A stretch of 64,000 nt of DNA. It comes from Pollutiaquabacter sp046052345 (GTDB taxonomy: Bacteria > Bacteroidota > Bacteroidia > AKYH767-A > 2013-40CM-41-45). Made by a program: the position numbers and the translations under genes. Where the stretch lies: the NCBI GenBank assembly GCA_046052345.1, contig JBJOMN010000022.1, positions 124,001-188,000 of the forward strand, given 5' to 3'. Below are positions 43,386-51,913 of this stretch, in pieces. The notes under the pieces were generated by a model that searched no databases, was not told the DNA's origin, and saw only the letters and a program-made list of their open reading frames with translations. Every line of letters starts with the position of its first letter. Positions within the stretch are counted from its first letter, which is position 1.

Positions 43386-45842
43386 TCAGGGTTTGACAAA
43401 ACGTCGGGCGACGGGATACCCTGAGGCGATGACCTGTAAGATGTAATATCCTGACGGCAGCACCGCGGAACGGATCGGTAGACGATGAAGCCCGGAAGGA
43501 AGGTCCTGGTTTTCTGTCTCCGTGACTCTCCTTCCAAATGCATCATATACCTCCAGTCTGACGGACGAAGCCTTATCCAAGGCCACTTCGACCGAAGCGT
43601 CATTCAGGACGGGATTAGGAAAAATGGTAAGGGCACTGATCGGTGATGCGGACGTCGTGGTGCGGGAAAGGTCGCCGGCATCCGGATACGGGACGAACTG
43701 TGACCCGGACTTCAGGATCGTGAACTCGTCCCGCAACGCACCGTTTCCGGTAAGGAAACGGCAATCGAGCCGGTCGCCGGTGACGTCGATGACCATGGAT
43801 CCGTACCACGTATTGGTGGAAGTATACATGGCATTGTGCGGCCAGCCGGAGGAGGTGGAACTGAGTCGCCCCGAAACACCGCAGACGACATACACTGTCC
43901 CTAAAAATCCGGGAGAAGACTTGGTGTAGCAGACCGGATACGTGCCCGGACCGGAATCCACCGCCATCGTAGCCATGTCGAACGTGCTTTCCGTTCCCAG
44001 ATGGCCGCGCAGCAGATATGACCGCTCATAAGCGTGACTGTGGCCGCTCAGGACCAGATCCACCTTGTGGTTTTCAAGAATGGGAACGACATTGGTACGC
44101 ATCTCCTCGAGCTCGGTACTGTTGTCGGAATCGTGTGAGCCCTTCGAATAAGGCGGATGATGAAAGTAGACGATCGTCCATCGCTGCCGGTTGGCTTGCA
44201 GGTCCTGCTCCAACCACGTTAACATGTCGCCGCCGACGGCACGGAAATCGGCATCGGTAGATTCCAGACAGATGAAATGGATATTAGCGTAATTGAAAGA
44301 GTAATAGGCTTCAGTATGACTGGGAATGCCTCCGACTTCTCCGTTTCTCGGCAACGTAAAGTTTTCGAAATACGGGCCTGTCTCTGCTGCTGCATCACAC
44401 GAAACGAGATCGTGGTTTCCGGTAGCCGGCCAGCAATTGAATTTGCGGAATTGATAAGGATACATGTCGAAAACTTCCAACTGGTATTCCTCGTCAAGCC
44501 CGCTGTAATAGGCGTTATCGCCCAGCCAAATCCAAAGGTCGGTAGGAACGCGGGTCGTGGCGCAGTAATTCATATACGCATCCCGTACCTGCGCCTGTCC
44601 GGTGGAGGCCATACCGAAATCACCGGTAGCCCAGATTCGTGTACGTCCCGTACTGCCGACAGGCGGATTGGTTCGGACATAATATCCGGTATCCCCGGCC
44701 AGCCGTTGCGTCGAGGTTCCTATGGCATAATAATAGGTGGTTGAAGGAAGAAGTCCGGTGACTGCAACGATGTGTTCTGTGGTAGTGTTAGTATCCGTTG
44801 CCGTTCGGTTCAGATTGTTGGCCGCCGTACCGAACAAGACCTTGGAATCCGTCGGTATGTCGGTGCGCCAACGGATGAACGTGGAGGTACCGGATGTCTG
44901 CTGCAGATACGGGCCGCGGGTGATGATCGGCGAAACCGTGGTTGTACGGAAATCCGCAGAAGATGTCCACACCGATGTGCCGGAGGAGCACACGGTCTGA
45001 ACGCTGAAATCGTAGAGCGTGCCGGGACGAAGACGGCTGAGAAGGGCCTGGTTGGTCGGAGACGACACCGTGTTCCATCGCGACGAACCGGAAGGCTGGT
45101 AGCGCACCGTGTAACTCACTGCACCTGCAACAGCAGACCAGGAAACGGTCGCGGAGTTCAAAGTGATGTTCGAGGCGGAAAGGCTTGACGATGACGGCTT
45201 GGAGCAGCTGTCTGAAAAAGTGGAAAAGAAATTCCAAGGACTAAACGGCAGCAAAACCCCGACACAGCAGCTTCTTACCGACCATTGATAGGTGGTGGAG
45301 GGCAGTAAAGCGGTGAGGGACAAACCGTGCGTGTTGCCCGGAAGTATGGCGGTGTTGAAGTTAAGGCTTCCGGAGGGGGCATACCTTACCTCGAAGGAGT
45401 CGGCAATGATATGATCGTTCCAGGAAAGTGTCGCGCCGCTCGAAGTGACCGCAGAGGAAACGGTCCCGTTAGGAACCGAACAGTACACGTCTTCCGCAGG
45501 AGTCGTGAAGGCCGCAGCTGACTGTTGATAGGCACTGGAGGTGCCGCTGCAAAAGGAACGGACCTGCCAGATGTAGGTGGTATTCGGAGACAGACTGTCC
45601 ACAAAAGTTCCGGTAGCCGAACCGGACGGTATCCTTTTGTAACGATACACGACAGAAGCCGATTCACGGTAGCGGACCAGAAAACTGTCGGCCGATGCCG
45701 CGGACCAGTTCAGTTGCACGGAGGAAGGCGTGAGCTGCGAAGAATGGATTGCCGTTGGAACTGGACATTGTGCGAATGCTGCCGGCAATGACGGAAAGAC
45801 CGCCAATGCAGCGAGGAACAAACGCAAGGAGACTCTCCACAT
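43386..45842 (-). CDS. secreted purple-acid-phosphatase-like metallophosphoesterase with FN3 domains and T9SS type A tail
   Basis: I start at the ATG at 45842 (MWRVSLRLFLAALAVF), which gives a signal peptide and 818 residues. Three FN3 domains occupy about residues 25-300. The N-terminal domain of purple acid phosphatases is at 300-395 (ITRGPYLQQTSGTSTFIRWRT). The two-metal phosphoesterase is at 398-690: WATGDFG, WLGDNAYYSGLD, ATGNHDL, VYFHHPPYSKGSH and VLSGHSHAYERS, all metal-ligand motifs intact. Residues 737-818 are a T9SS type A tail (LTIFPNPVLND, LPSGYYILQVIASG). It is a paralogue of the gene at 56132 but ends in a different tail. Phosphate scavenging or nucleotide hydrolysis at the surface is likely. 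Confidence 0.92.
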   Translation of the reverse strand: MWRVSLRLFLAALAVFPSLPAAFAQCPVPTAIHSSQLTPSSVQLNWSAASADSFLVRYRESASVVYRYKRIPSGSATGTFVDSLSPNTTYIWQVRSFCSGTSSAYQQSAAAFTTPAEDVYCSVPNGTVSSAVTSSGATLSWNDHIIADSFEVRYAPSGSLNFNTAILPGNTHGLSLTALLPSTTYQWSVRSCCVGVLLPFSPWNFFSTFSDSCSKPSSSSLSASNITLNSATVSWSAVAGAVSYTVRYQPSGSSRWNTVSSPTNQALLSRLRPGTLYDFSVQTVCSSGTSVWTSSADFRTTTVSPIITRGPYLQQTSGTSTFIRWRTDIPTDSKVLFGTAANNLNRTATDTNTTTEHIVAVTGLLPSTTYYYAIGTSTQRLAGDTGYYVRTNPPVGSTGRTRIWATGDFGMASTGQAQVRDAYMNYCATTRVPTDLWIWLGDNAYYSGLDEEYQLEVFDMYPYQFRKFNCWPATGNHDLVSCDAAAETGPYFENFTLPRNGEVGGIPSHTEAYYSFNYANIHFICLESTDADFRAVGGDMLTWLEQDLQANRQRWTIVYFHHPPYSKGSHDSDNSTELEEMRTNVVPILENHKVDLVLSGHSHAYERSYLLRGHLGTESTFDMATMAVDSGPGTYPVCYTKSSPGFLGTVYVVCGVSGRLSSTSSGWPHNAMYTSTNTWYGSMVIDVTGDRLDCRFLTGNGALRDEFTILKSGSQFVPYPDAGDLSRTTTSASPISALTIFPNPVLNDASVEVALDKASSVRLEVYDAFGRRVTETENQDLPSGLHRLPIRSAVLPSGYYILQVIASGYPVARRFVKP

Positions 45843-45942
45843 ATCGCCCGGTAAAAAGAGGTTGAATGTTAAATATCGCGAATTGGATCGGTTTATCCAT
45901 GAAAATCCGTCGGAATTCACCAATATGTCGTCGGAGGGGCCG

Positions 45943-45975
45943 AAAAAAACCCGCACCGGGTCGCCGATGCGGGTT
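45943..45975 (-). terminator. intrinsic terminator of the CotH-like gene
   Basis: Minus-strand stem AACCCGCA / TGCGGGTT (45968-45975 with 45948-45955), loop of 12 bases, followed by five more T residues. It lies 21 bases past the stop of the CotH-like gene. Confidence 0.85.
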
Positions 45976-45995
45976 GAAGTAACGGTGTCGGATAA

Positions 45996-48900
45996 TCAAT
46001 TAACCACCATTTTGTAGAGTATGGTCGGATAATCCGGATAAATGATACGGATGAAATAACAGCCGGCTGCATACCCGGGGAAGGACAGGTCAATCCGGTT
46101 GGTTCCCTTGGAAATCACCTTGTCCATGGTCTGAAGAGTTCTTCCGGTCATGTCGATGATTTCAATTCTGGAACCGATCCGGGAGTTGGACTGCAATACC
46201 AGTCGTGCATGATCCTGTGCCGGATTCGGATATACCCCCTGTACGGTGACCGCACCGGGAGGAGGTTCCACGGCTGTGGAAAAGTCGACCCGGATATTGT
46301 CAGAGGCCGCACAGCCGCCGCGGTAAATGCAGTTCACGGAATAGAACCCGGTGGAGTCGTTCGAGACCGTGGATGAAACCGTGATGGAAGAGGTTGTAGC
46401 ACCTGTATTCCAGATGTACATGATGGCGTTGGTGTCGGCCTGAAGTGTCAGGTAGGTTCCCGAAGCCACAATGGTATCGCCACCGAGGAAACCGACAGGA
46501 GGCGAAAACATCTCCACCGTGTAAGGGACACGCGCTGAGTTACAGGTCTGCGAAACGGACTCAACGAAATACGTAGTCGTCGTATCGATCAACGGCGTAG
46601 TAAACAGGGAGCCGGTGAACAATAACGTACCGCCTGCGGCAGAATCATACCACATGACCTGTTCAGGCGAAACCGCATACAGGCTTATGGAGTCCGGCGA
46701 ACACAGGACGGTGTCATATACGACGGGGACCGGCGGAATGGGATAGATGGTGGCGACAACGGGCACACGTGCACTGGGACAGCTGCCGTTCGACTGTACA
46801 TAGTAGGTTGTGGTAGCGGACAGCACCGGCGTGAAGAACGTGGACGTCGTACATACCGGAGTTGTGCCGAATACCGAATCGAACCATGCCAGCGGATCGG
46901 GAGAGTTAGCCATCAGCACCAATCGGCCGTCGCCGCAACGGGAGGAACTGTTCACGGTAGGCGAAGAGGTCTGGAAGACCTCGACCAGAATGCTGACCCG
47001 GTTGCTGGGACATAAGGTTCCGGCTTCCACATAGACGATGGTGTCGTTGGGAAGCAAGGCGATCCTGAACGTATCGTTAGTGGCCAACAAGGCCCCGCCG
47101 ACAGGATCGTTATACCAGCGCATGACAGCTGTGTCAACAGCAGTCAGGGTGACCGCACCGGGACCGCACAATACGACGGTATCATTGGGAACTACAGGGT
47201 CTGCAGTGAATTGAAGTATCTGGGCTACCGCCGGCGTCCGCTGGCTGGCACAGCTCAATCCAGCCTGCGCGTAGAAGGTAGTGTTACTCAGCAGATACGG
47301 CGTATCGAAAACGTTACCGGTGTCGACCGGCGTGCCTCCTGACGACGAAGTGAACCAATAGACCGTATCCGAAGCTGTAGCCGAAATGGAAAGCGTCCCT
47401 TCTCCGCAACGGTAGGCCGGAGTTACGGCAGGAGCTACGTTCTGCGTGACTTGTGTCACCGTAATCGTATCGGAGCGGGAAGAGCAGCCTTGGAAGGTAA
47501 GCAGTACGTAATACTGACCGGCACGCGCAGTGGTAAGCACGGAATCGGTCGCGCCGCTGACCGCGGAGGTGTTCCTGTACCATTGATACAGCGCCCCGGG
47601 CACGGAGGGGACACGGATGGTCACTGAGTCCCCTGAACAGAAGGAAGTACCACCGGTGACATGCATCGTAGATCCCAAAGCTGCGCCGTATGCCCGACCC
47701 GGAGACCCTCCGTAACAGCCGGGGAACCAGTTGTTAGCATCATACGGGTTGTTGGGAGGCGTGAGGCGTTCGCAGGTATAGCCGAAACCGTCAGGCAAGG
47801 TCGGCCATGGGGAAAGATCCATGTAATACACCGAATCCACGGCCCGGTCCCTGTAGTCAAGGATACGTATCTGATCGCCGTTGTTTGCAAGGTTGAAGCC
47901 GATCGGGCCGATCACATTGGTGACAGCGGGATGGATGGCCCTGAACTTGTCCATGTCCGTGGCAAGTACCATATAACCGCCGGCGGGAATCACAGTGCCG
48001 CTCGGGAACGTGTAACGGTGATAATCGTACTGGTCACGGAATTCCCAATCTGTAAGGTCGACGGAGAACGAACCCTTGTTGTATATCTCCACCCAGTCGC
48101 CGCAATCGGAAGCGGAATCGGAGTTGTAATTGATTTCGGTGAAATAGATCTGCGGTGTCCTTGCCGTCCCTGTGAAATAGGCGGTCGTCAGCTGACTCTG
48201 TGTATAGTTGACGGTGACGCTTTGACTGGTGTTGGTGTTGCCTAACGTATTCGAAACCCAATGGTCGAACGTGTACCCCGGGTTCGGGATGGCGGTGATC
48301 GTAACCGGATTGTTGTTGAAATAGACCCCGCTCCACGGATAGACCGGAGGGATGATCGTGCTGATGAGTATGCGTCCGGCTCCCGGTGGATTCACATCGA
48401 GCGTCCAGGTGACCTGCGAGGTCACGCCGAAGTTGGCGAAGTTGGAAAGGATATGGCTGCGTACATAACTGGTACGGCGGTAGTACCAGTTTTTCATATC
48501 GTTGATGTTCGAACCCCAGATGGTCATGTCATTCCCCCACCGGAGGAACTGTTCCGGCAGGTCCGGTGCGATGGAATCGCTGTAGGAGGAGAGGACAGGG
48601 TTGAGTGAGTCACGGAGGAACGTGGAATTCATCAGGTCCGCATAGCGGTTGATGAAATAGCGGCGGAATGTCGGATTATAAAGGATCGTATCGAAAATCT
48701 CGGAAGAATAGGAGAATGCAGGCGGCACAGGGACCCTGGCCAGACTCAAACGGTCCTGGGTGACAGAAGATCCGCCGTAGCCGAAGCCCATGTCAAGGTC
48801 GTACATCAGGTAATGCAGCTTTCCGCCCGGACCACGCTCATTCCACATCTTGATATTGTTGGTCCAGTATCCCAGCCAGTCGTCGTTGTTCACATAGGTC

Positions 48901-50990
48901 TCGCAGATGAAGTAGTCCGTAAGGTTCTTCAAATCGATATGTCCGTCGATCCAGGCATAATAAGCCCCTGTACCGGGGTCGTGGGATTGTGTGTAATTGT
49001 AGATTTCCCAGAACAGTGCGGAGGAATAATCCGTTCCGGGGTCGATCGTGCTGCCGGACTCTTTCAGGTAATCGAACTCCCCTTTCTTCAGGCCGATGTT
49101 CTCCTGCACCCAGTTGGAGTTGTCCAGTTCGTGGAAGGAGTATACTCCCCAGAAGGCGCCGTTGAGGAAGAGGATGCAGGGCTCGGAGGCGATATACCCG
49201 GAATAGGTGTTCTTCATCATCCGCTCCATGAAAGGGTCGCGCAGATGACACTTGTTCCAGTCGTTACCCATGTTACGGAGTACGATGTCCTTGTTATCGG
49301 TCAGGAAAGGCTTGTCCTTGATGAAATTGTAGTTGATGTTGCCCAGTCCGAAACGGTCCGCCAGGCCGATGCCGAAGCTTTTCTGCGGTTTGGCCTGCGT
49401 ATAGTTGCCGTCGATGTTGATCTCCGCATCGAAATCAAATAGCCTGACGCGTTGCTTGTCGAAGTACTCGATATGCGCGGGCTTCTTCCAATCCTGCCAG
49501 AAGTTGGCTCCCTGATACGGATACGAGCTGGAGGCGTTAGGCCCCAACACATAGATGCCGGTATTCCAGTCCCAAAGATTCAACGAGTCGGTCGTTATCG
49601 TGAAAACGGGAAGTTTCAAATCAGTGCCGATGATGTAAGAGCTGTTCACCACACGGCTGGGGAGGTATCCGCTCACGAATGCACGGATGCGGATGGTCGT
49701 CGAAGTGTCAAGCGTGATCGGCCCTGAATAGACCGGAGAGCTTAACGTAGGAACATTGCCGTTCTTGGTATACCTGTAGGTGGCCCCCGACTGGAACGGC
49801 GGCAGGACCTGAATCGTCTGTCGGCCGGGATAGAAGCCCGCCTGTGGAGTCAGAATTGGTGTATTCGCATACCCTGCGTTGCACGCGCTGCCGGTGCCAT
49901 TCGCCGCCCCCGGCGTTGGGGTGGCGAAGAGGGCCCAGTTGTTGATTCCGTCACCGCAACGCCCCCAGGAGTTGTCGGACTCTACATAACCGTACTGGAA
50001 GGAGTCCATGTTGGCGCCGGTAGAATCGGTCAGATAAATCGTCTCGCCGATGCGGCTCATCTTGAAATCAGCGGTATAGGAGGCCGTTGGTGCAGGCTGC
50101 AGGGAAGACGTCTGGTCGACGACAAAAGGAGTCGTGGTATCGGAAACGCCCAGGAAAAGATAGCAGGACGCATACAAGTCGTTGGTGGAACGTGTATGGG
50201 TCTCCATGGAAATGACATTGGTTCCCTGCACAAGTAGCTGACTCAGCAACGCCTTGCTCAGATAAATGGAATCCGGAGCCAGACCGGTTACGAAGTTGGC
50301 GTTTCGTGAAGTCATCAGCGTGTCGTTCCAGCCGTTGGTACCGATGAAGTTGCTTCTGGAAATCTGGACGCCGTTCAGATAAAGCACATACCCGTCATCA
50401 TAATCGACGAAAACAGCCCCTTCGGTTATCAGAGACGTGTCGCTTATGGAGAACGTCTTCCGGAGACCGATTGCCAAGGGAGTTCCTGAAATGCTCCCGG
50501 TCGAACCCACAGCAGAAGAATAATTGGACCCGTATCCCATAGGGATGGTCTTAGAGGCCCAAGAGGAGGTGGGAGAGAACGTGGAGTCCTTCCAGTTTGT
50601 AGGAGGGGCGGATGAGCCGCTGTAGACTCTCCAGTTGGAAGTGGTTCCCTTGCCTGCAGCACACGACCAGTGATCCGTCACGGTGTTGAAGCCGGTCGGG
50701 AAAACGATCAGACGGCGACCGGGGGCCAGCGTGATGTTCGGAAAACGGAACTTGAACCTGTTAAGCGGATCGTCTGAAAGTCCCCATTTGTATATGGACT
50801 GTGACGTAGAAGAACGGTTGTAGATCTCGATCCAGTCATTGTATTCGCCGCCGGTGCCGACTAGTCCGCTGACATTTGCCGGGCAAATTTCGTTGAGGAC
50901 CACACTTTGGGAATGGCCGCCATGGGCAGCGAATATGAACAAAAGCAGAAATCCCCCGAACAGGGAATGGGTACGGAAACGTTTCCTCAT
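45996..50990 (-). CDS. giant secreted CotH/lamin-tail/Ig-like protein with T9SS type A tail
   Basis: The protein has 1664 residues with a signal peptide (1-27, ending GGHSQ). Domains in order: a lamin-tail domain (about 29-165, VVLNEICPANVSG), a beta-sandwich (170-310), a chitobiase/hexosaminidase C-terminal-like module (400-455, YRYTKNGNVPTLSSPVYSG), and a CotH-like kinase domain (457-850, FDAEINIDGNYTQAKPQKSF, LRNMGNDWNKCHLRDPF, HYLMYDLDMGFGYGG). Then a second lamin-tail domain (945-1085, IYFTEINYNSDSASDCGDW), about five Ig-like repeats of some 75-85 residues (1100-1500, each ending CxSxRVPV), and a T9SS type A tail (1588-1664, GVYPNPAQDHARL). CotH kinases phosphorylate proteins in spore coats; the target here is unknown. 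Confidence 0.87.
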   Translation of the reverse strand: MRKRFRTHSLFGGFLLLFIFAAHGGHSQSVVLNEICPANVSGLVGTGGEYNDWIEIYNRSSTSQSIYKWGLSDDPLNRFKFRFPNITLAPGRRLIVFPTGFNTVTDHWSCAAGKGTTSNWRVYSGSSAPPTNWKDSTFSPTSSWASKTIPMGYGSNYSSAVGSTGSISGTPLAIGLRKTFSISDTSLITEGAVFVDYDDGYVLYLNGVQISRSNFIGTNGWNDTLMTSRNANFVTGLAPDSIYLSKALLSQLLVQGTNVISMETHTRSTNDLYASCYLFLGVSDTTTPFVVDQTSSLQPAPTASYTADFKMSRIGETIYLTDSTGANMDSFQYGYVESDNSWGRCGDGINNWALFATPTPGAANGTGSACNAGYANTPILTPQAGFYPGRQTIQVLPPFQSGATYRYTKNGNVPTLSSPVYSGPITLDTSTTIRIRAFVSGYLPSRVVNSSYIIGTDLKLPVFTITTDSLNLWDWNTGIYVLGPNASSSYPYQGANFWQDWKKPAHIEYFDKQRVRLFDFDAEINIDGNYTQAKPQKSFGIGLADRFGLGNINYNFIKDKPFLTDNKDIVLRNMGNDWNKCHLRDPFMERMMKNTYSGYIASEPCILFLNGAFWGVYSFHELDNSNWVQENIGLKKGEFDYLKESGSTIDPGTDYSSALFWEIYNYTQSHDPGTGAYYAWIDGHIDLKNLTDYFICETYVNNDDWLGYWTNNIKMWNERGPGGKLHYLMYDLDMGFGYGGSSVTQDRLSLARVPVPPAFSYSSEIFDTILYNPTFRRYFINRYADLMNSTFLRDSLNPVLSSYSDSIAPDLPEQFLRWGNDMTIWGSNINDMKNWYYRRTSYVRSHILSNFANFGVTSQVTWTLDVNPPGAGRILISTIIPPVYPWSGVYFNNNPVTITAIPNPGYTFDHWVSNTLGNTNTSQSVTVNYTQSQLTTAYFTGTARTPQIYFTEINYNSDSASDCGDWVEIYNKGSFSVDLTDWEFRDQYDYHRYTFPSGTVIPAGGYMVLATDMDKFRAIHPAVTNVIGPIGFNLANNGDQIRILDYRDRAVDSVYYMDLSPWPTLPDGFGYTCERLTPPNNPYDANNWFPGCYGGSPGRAYGAALGSTMHVTGGTSFCSGDSVTIRVPSVPGALYQWYRNTSAVSGATDSVLTTARAGQYYVLLTFQGCSSRSDTITVTQVTQNVAPAVTPAYRCGEGTLSISATASDTVYWFTSSSGGTPVDTGNVFDTPYLLSNTTFYAQAGLSCASQRTPAVAQILQFTADPVVPNDTVVLCGPGAVTLTAVDTAVMRWYNDPVGGALLATNDTFRIALLPNDTIVYVEAGTLCPSNRVSILVEVFQTSSPTVNSSSRCGDGRLVLMANSPDPLAWFDSVFGTTPVCTTSTFFTPVLSATTTYYVQSNGSCPSARVPVVATIYPIPPVPVVYDTVLCSPDSISLYAVSPEQVMWYDSAAGGTLLFTGSLFTTPLIDTTTTYFVESVSQTCNSARVPYTVEMFSPPVGFLGGDTIVASGTYLTLQADTNAIMYIWNTGATTSSITVSSTVSNDSTGFYSVNCIYRGGCAASDNIRVDFSTAVEPPPGAVTVQGVYPNPAQDHARLVLQSNSRIGSRIEIIDMTGRTLQTMDKVISKGTNRIDLSFPGYAAGCYFIRIIYPDYPTILYKMVVN

Positions 50991-51181
50991 GAAAAACGAT
51001 AATTAAAAGAGTTAAACCAACTCTTAATTTACACCAAAATTACCCCCAAATACCACTGACAATCCTCATATTTTGGCAAAGTGCTTACATCTTTTGGTGA
51101 ACAACGGGCAGAAACGGCTTACCTTAGCATTTGAGGCTTTAAAAGCACCATAACGGCATCTATTCTCAAAAAAATCAATTA

Positions 51182-51898
51182 ATGGCCCCTGACAGAAGAG
51201 AATTCATCCGCACCGCTGCGACAATCGCAGCCGTGGGTGCGGTAATCGGACCTATCGAGGACGTTCTTGCCCGAAATCTTACACCCGTCGATCCTGCGGA
51301 AGGTGAATTCATTCTCCCTCCACTGCCCTACGCGTACGATTCCTTGGAGCCGCATATCGACCGGATGACCATGGAGATTCACCACACGAAGCACCATCAG
51401 GCTTACATCAACAACCTGAACAAGGCGATGAAAGAGGGTGGCATCCCCTTCGGTGATTTGGACGGAATCCTGTATCAGATTTCCAAGTTCCCTGCTGCGG
51501 TGCGCAACAACGGCGGAGGACATTGGAATCATTCCTTCTTCTGGAAACTGATGAAACCCGGGGGCGGAGGAGCCCCCGGCGGCAAAATCGCCGAAGCCAT
51601 CAATCAGTCATTCGGAAGCTTCGATGAATTCCGCACCCGACTCAACGAAGCCGGAATGAAGCGGTTCGGTTCAGGCTGGGCCTGGCTGGTCAAGGACAAC
51701 GAAGGAAAACTTGTCATCGGCTCCACTCCCAACCAGGACAATCCACTGATGGACGTCTCAGACTTGAAGGGCGTTCCGCTGCTCGGGATCGATGTGTGGG
51801 AACATGCCTATTACCTGAAGTACCAGAACAAACGCGGCGACTACCTGTCGGCCTGGTGGAATGTCATCGACTGGGACCAGGTGGCTGCAAGACTCTGA
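51182..51898 (+). CDS. Tat-exported Fe/Mn superoxide dismutase
   Basis: The protein has 238 residues. Residues 1-30 are a twin-arginine signal (DRREFIRTAATIAAVGAVIG), so folded enzyme is exported to the periplasm. Metal ligands: His in MEIHHTKHHQAYINN, His in GGGHWNHSFFW, Asp and His in IDVWEHAYYLKYQNKR. The Gly run GGGHWNHS and the Gln of TPNQDNPLM are as in Mn-type enzymes, though metal choice cannot be fixed from sequence alone. It dismutates superoxide to peroxide and oxygen. The gene stands alone on the plus strand, 15 bases from the convergent SBBP/PKD gene. Confidence 0.94.
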   Translation: MAPDRREFIRTAATIAAVGAVIGPIEDVLARNLTPVDPAEGEFILPPLPYAYDSLEPHIDRMTMEIHHTKHHQAYINNLNKAMKEGGIPFGDLDGILYQISKFPAAVRNNGGGHWNHSFFWKLMKPGGGGAPGGKIAEAINQSFGSFDEFRTRLNEAGMKRFGSGWAWLVKDNEGKLVIGSTPNQDNPLMDVSDLKGVPLLGIDVWEHAYYLKYQNKRGDYLSAWWNVIDWDQVAARL

Positions 51899-51913
51899 AG
51901 AGTCACTTGCTGA

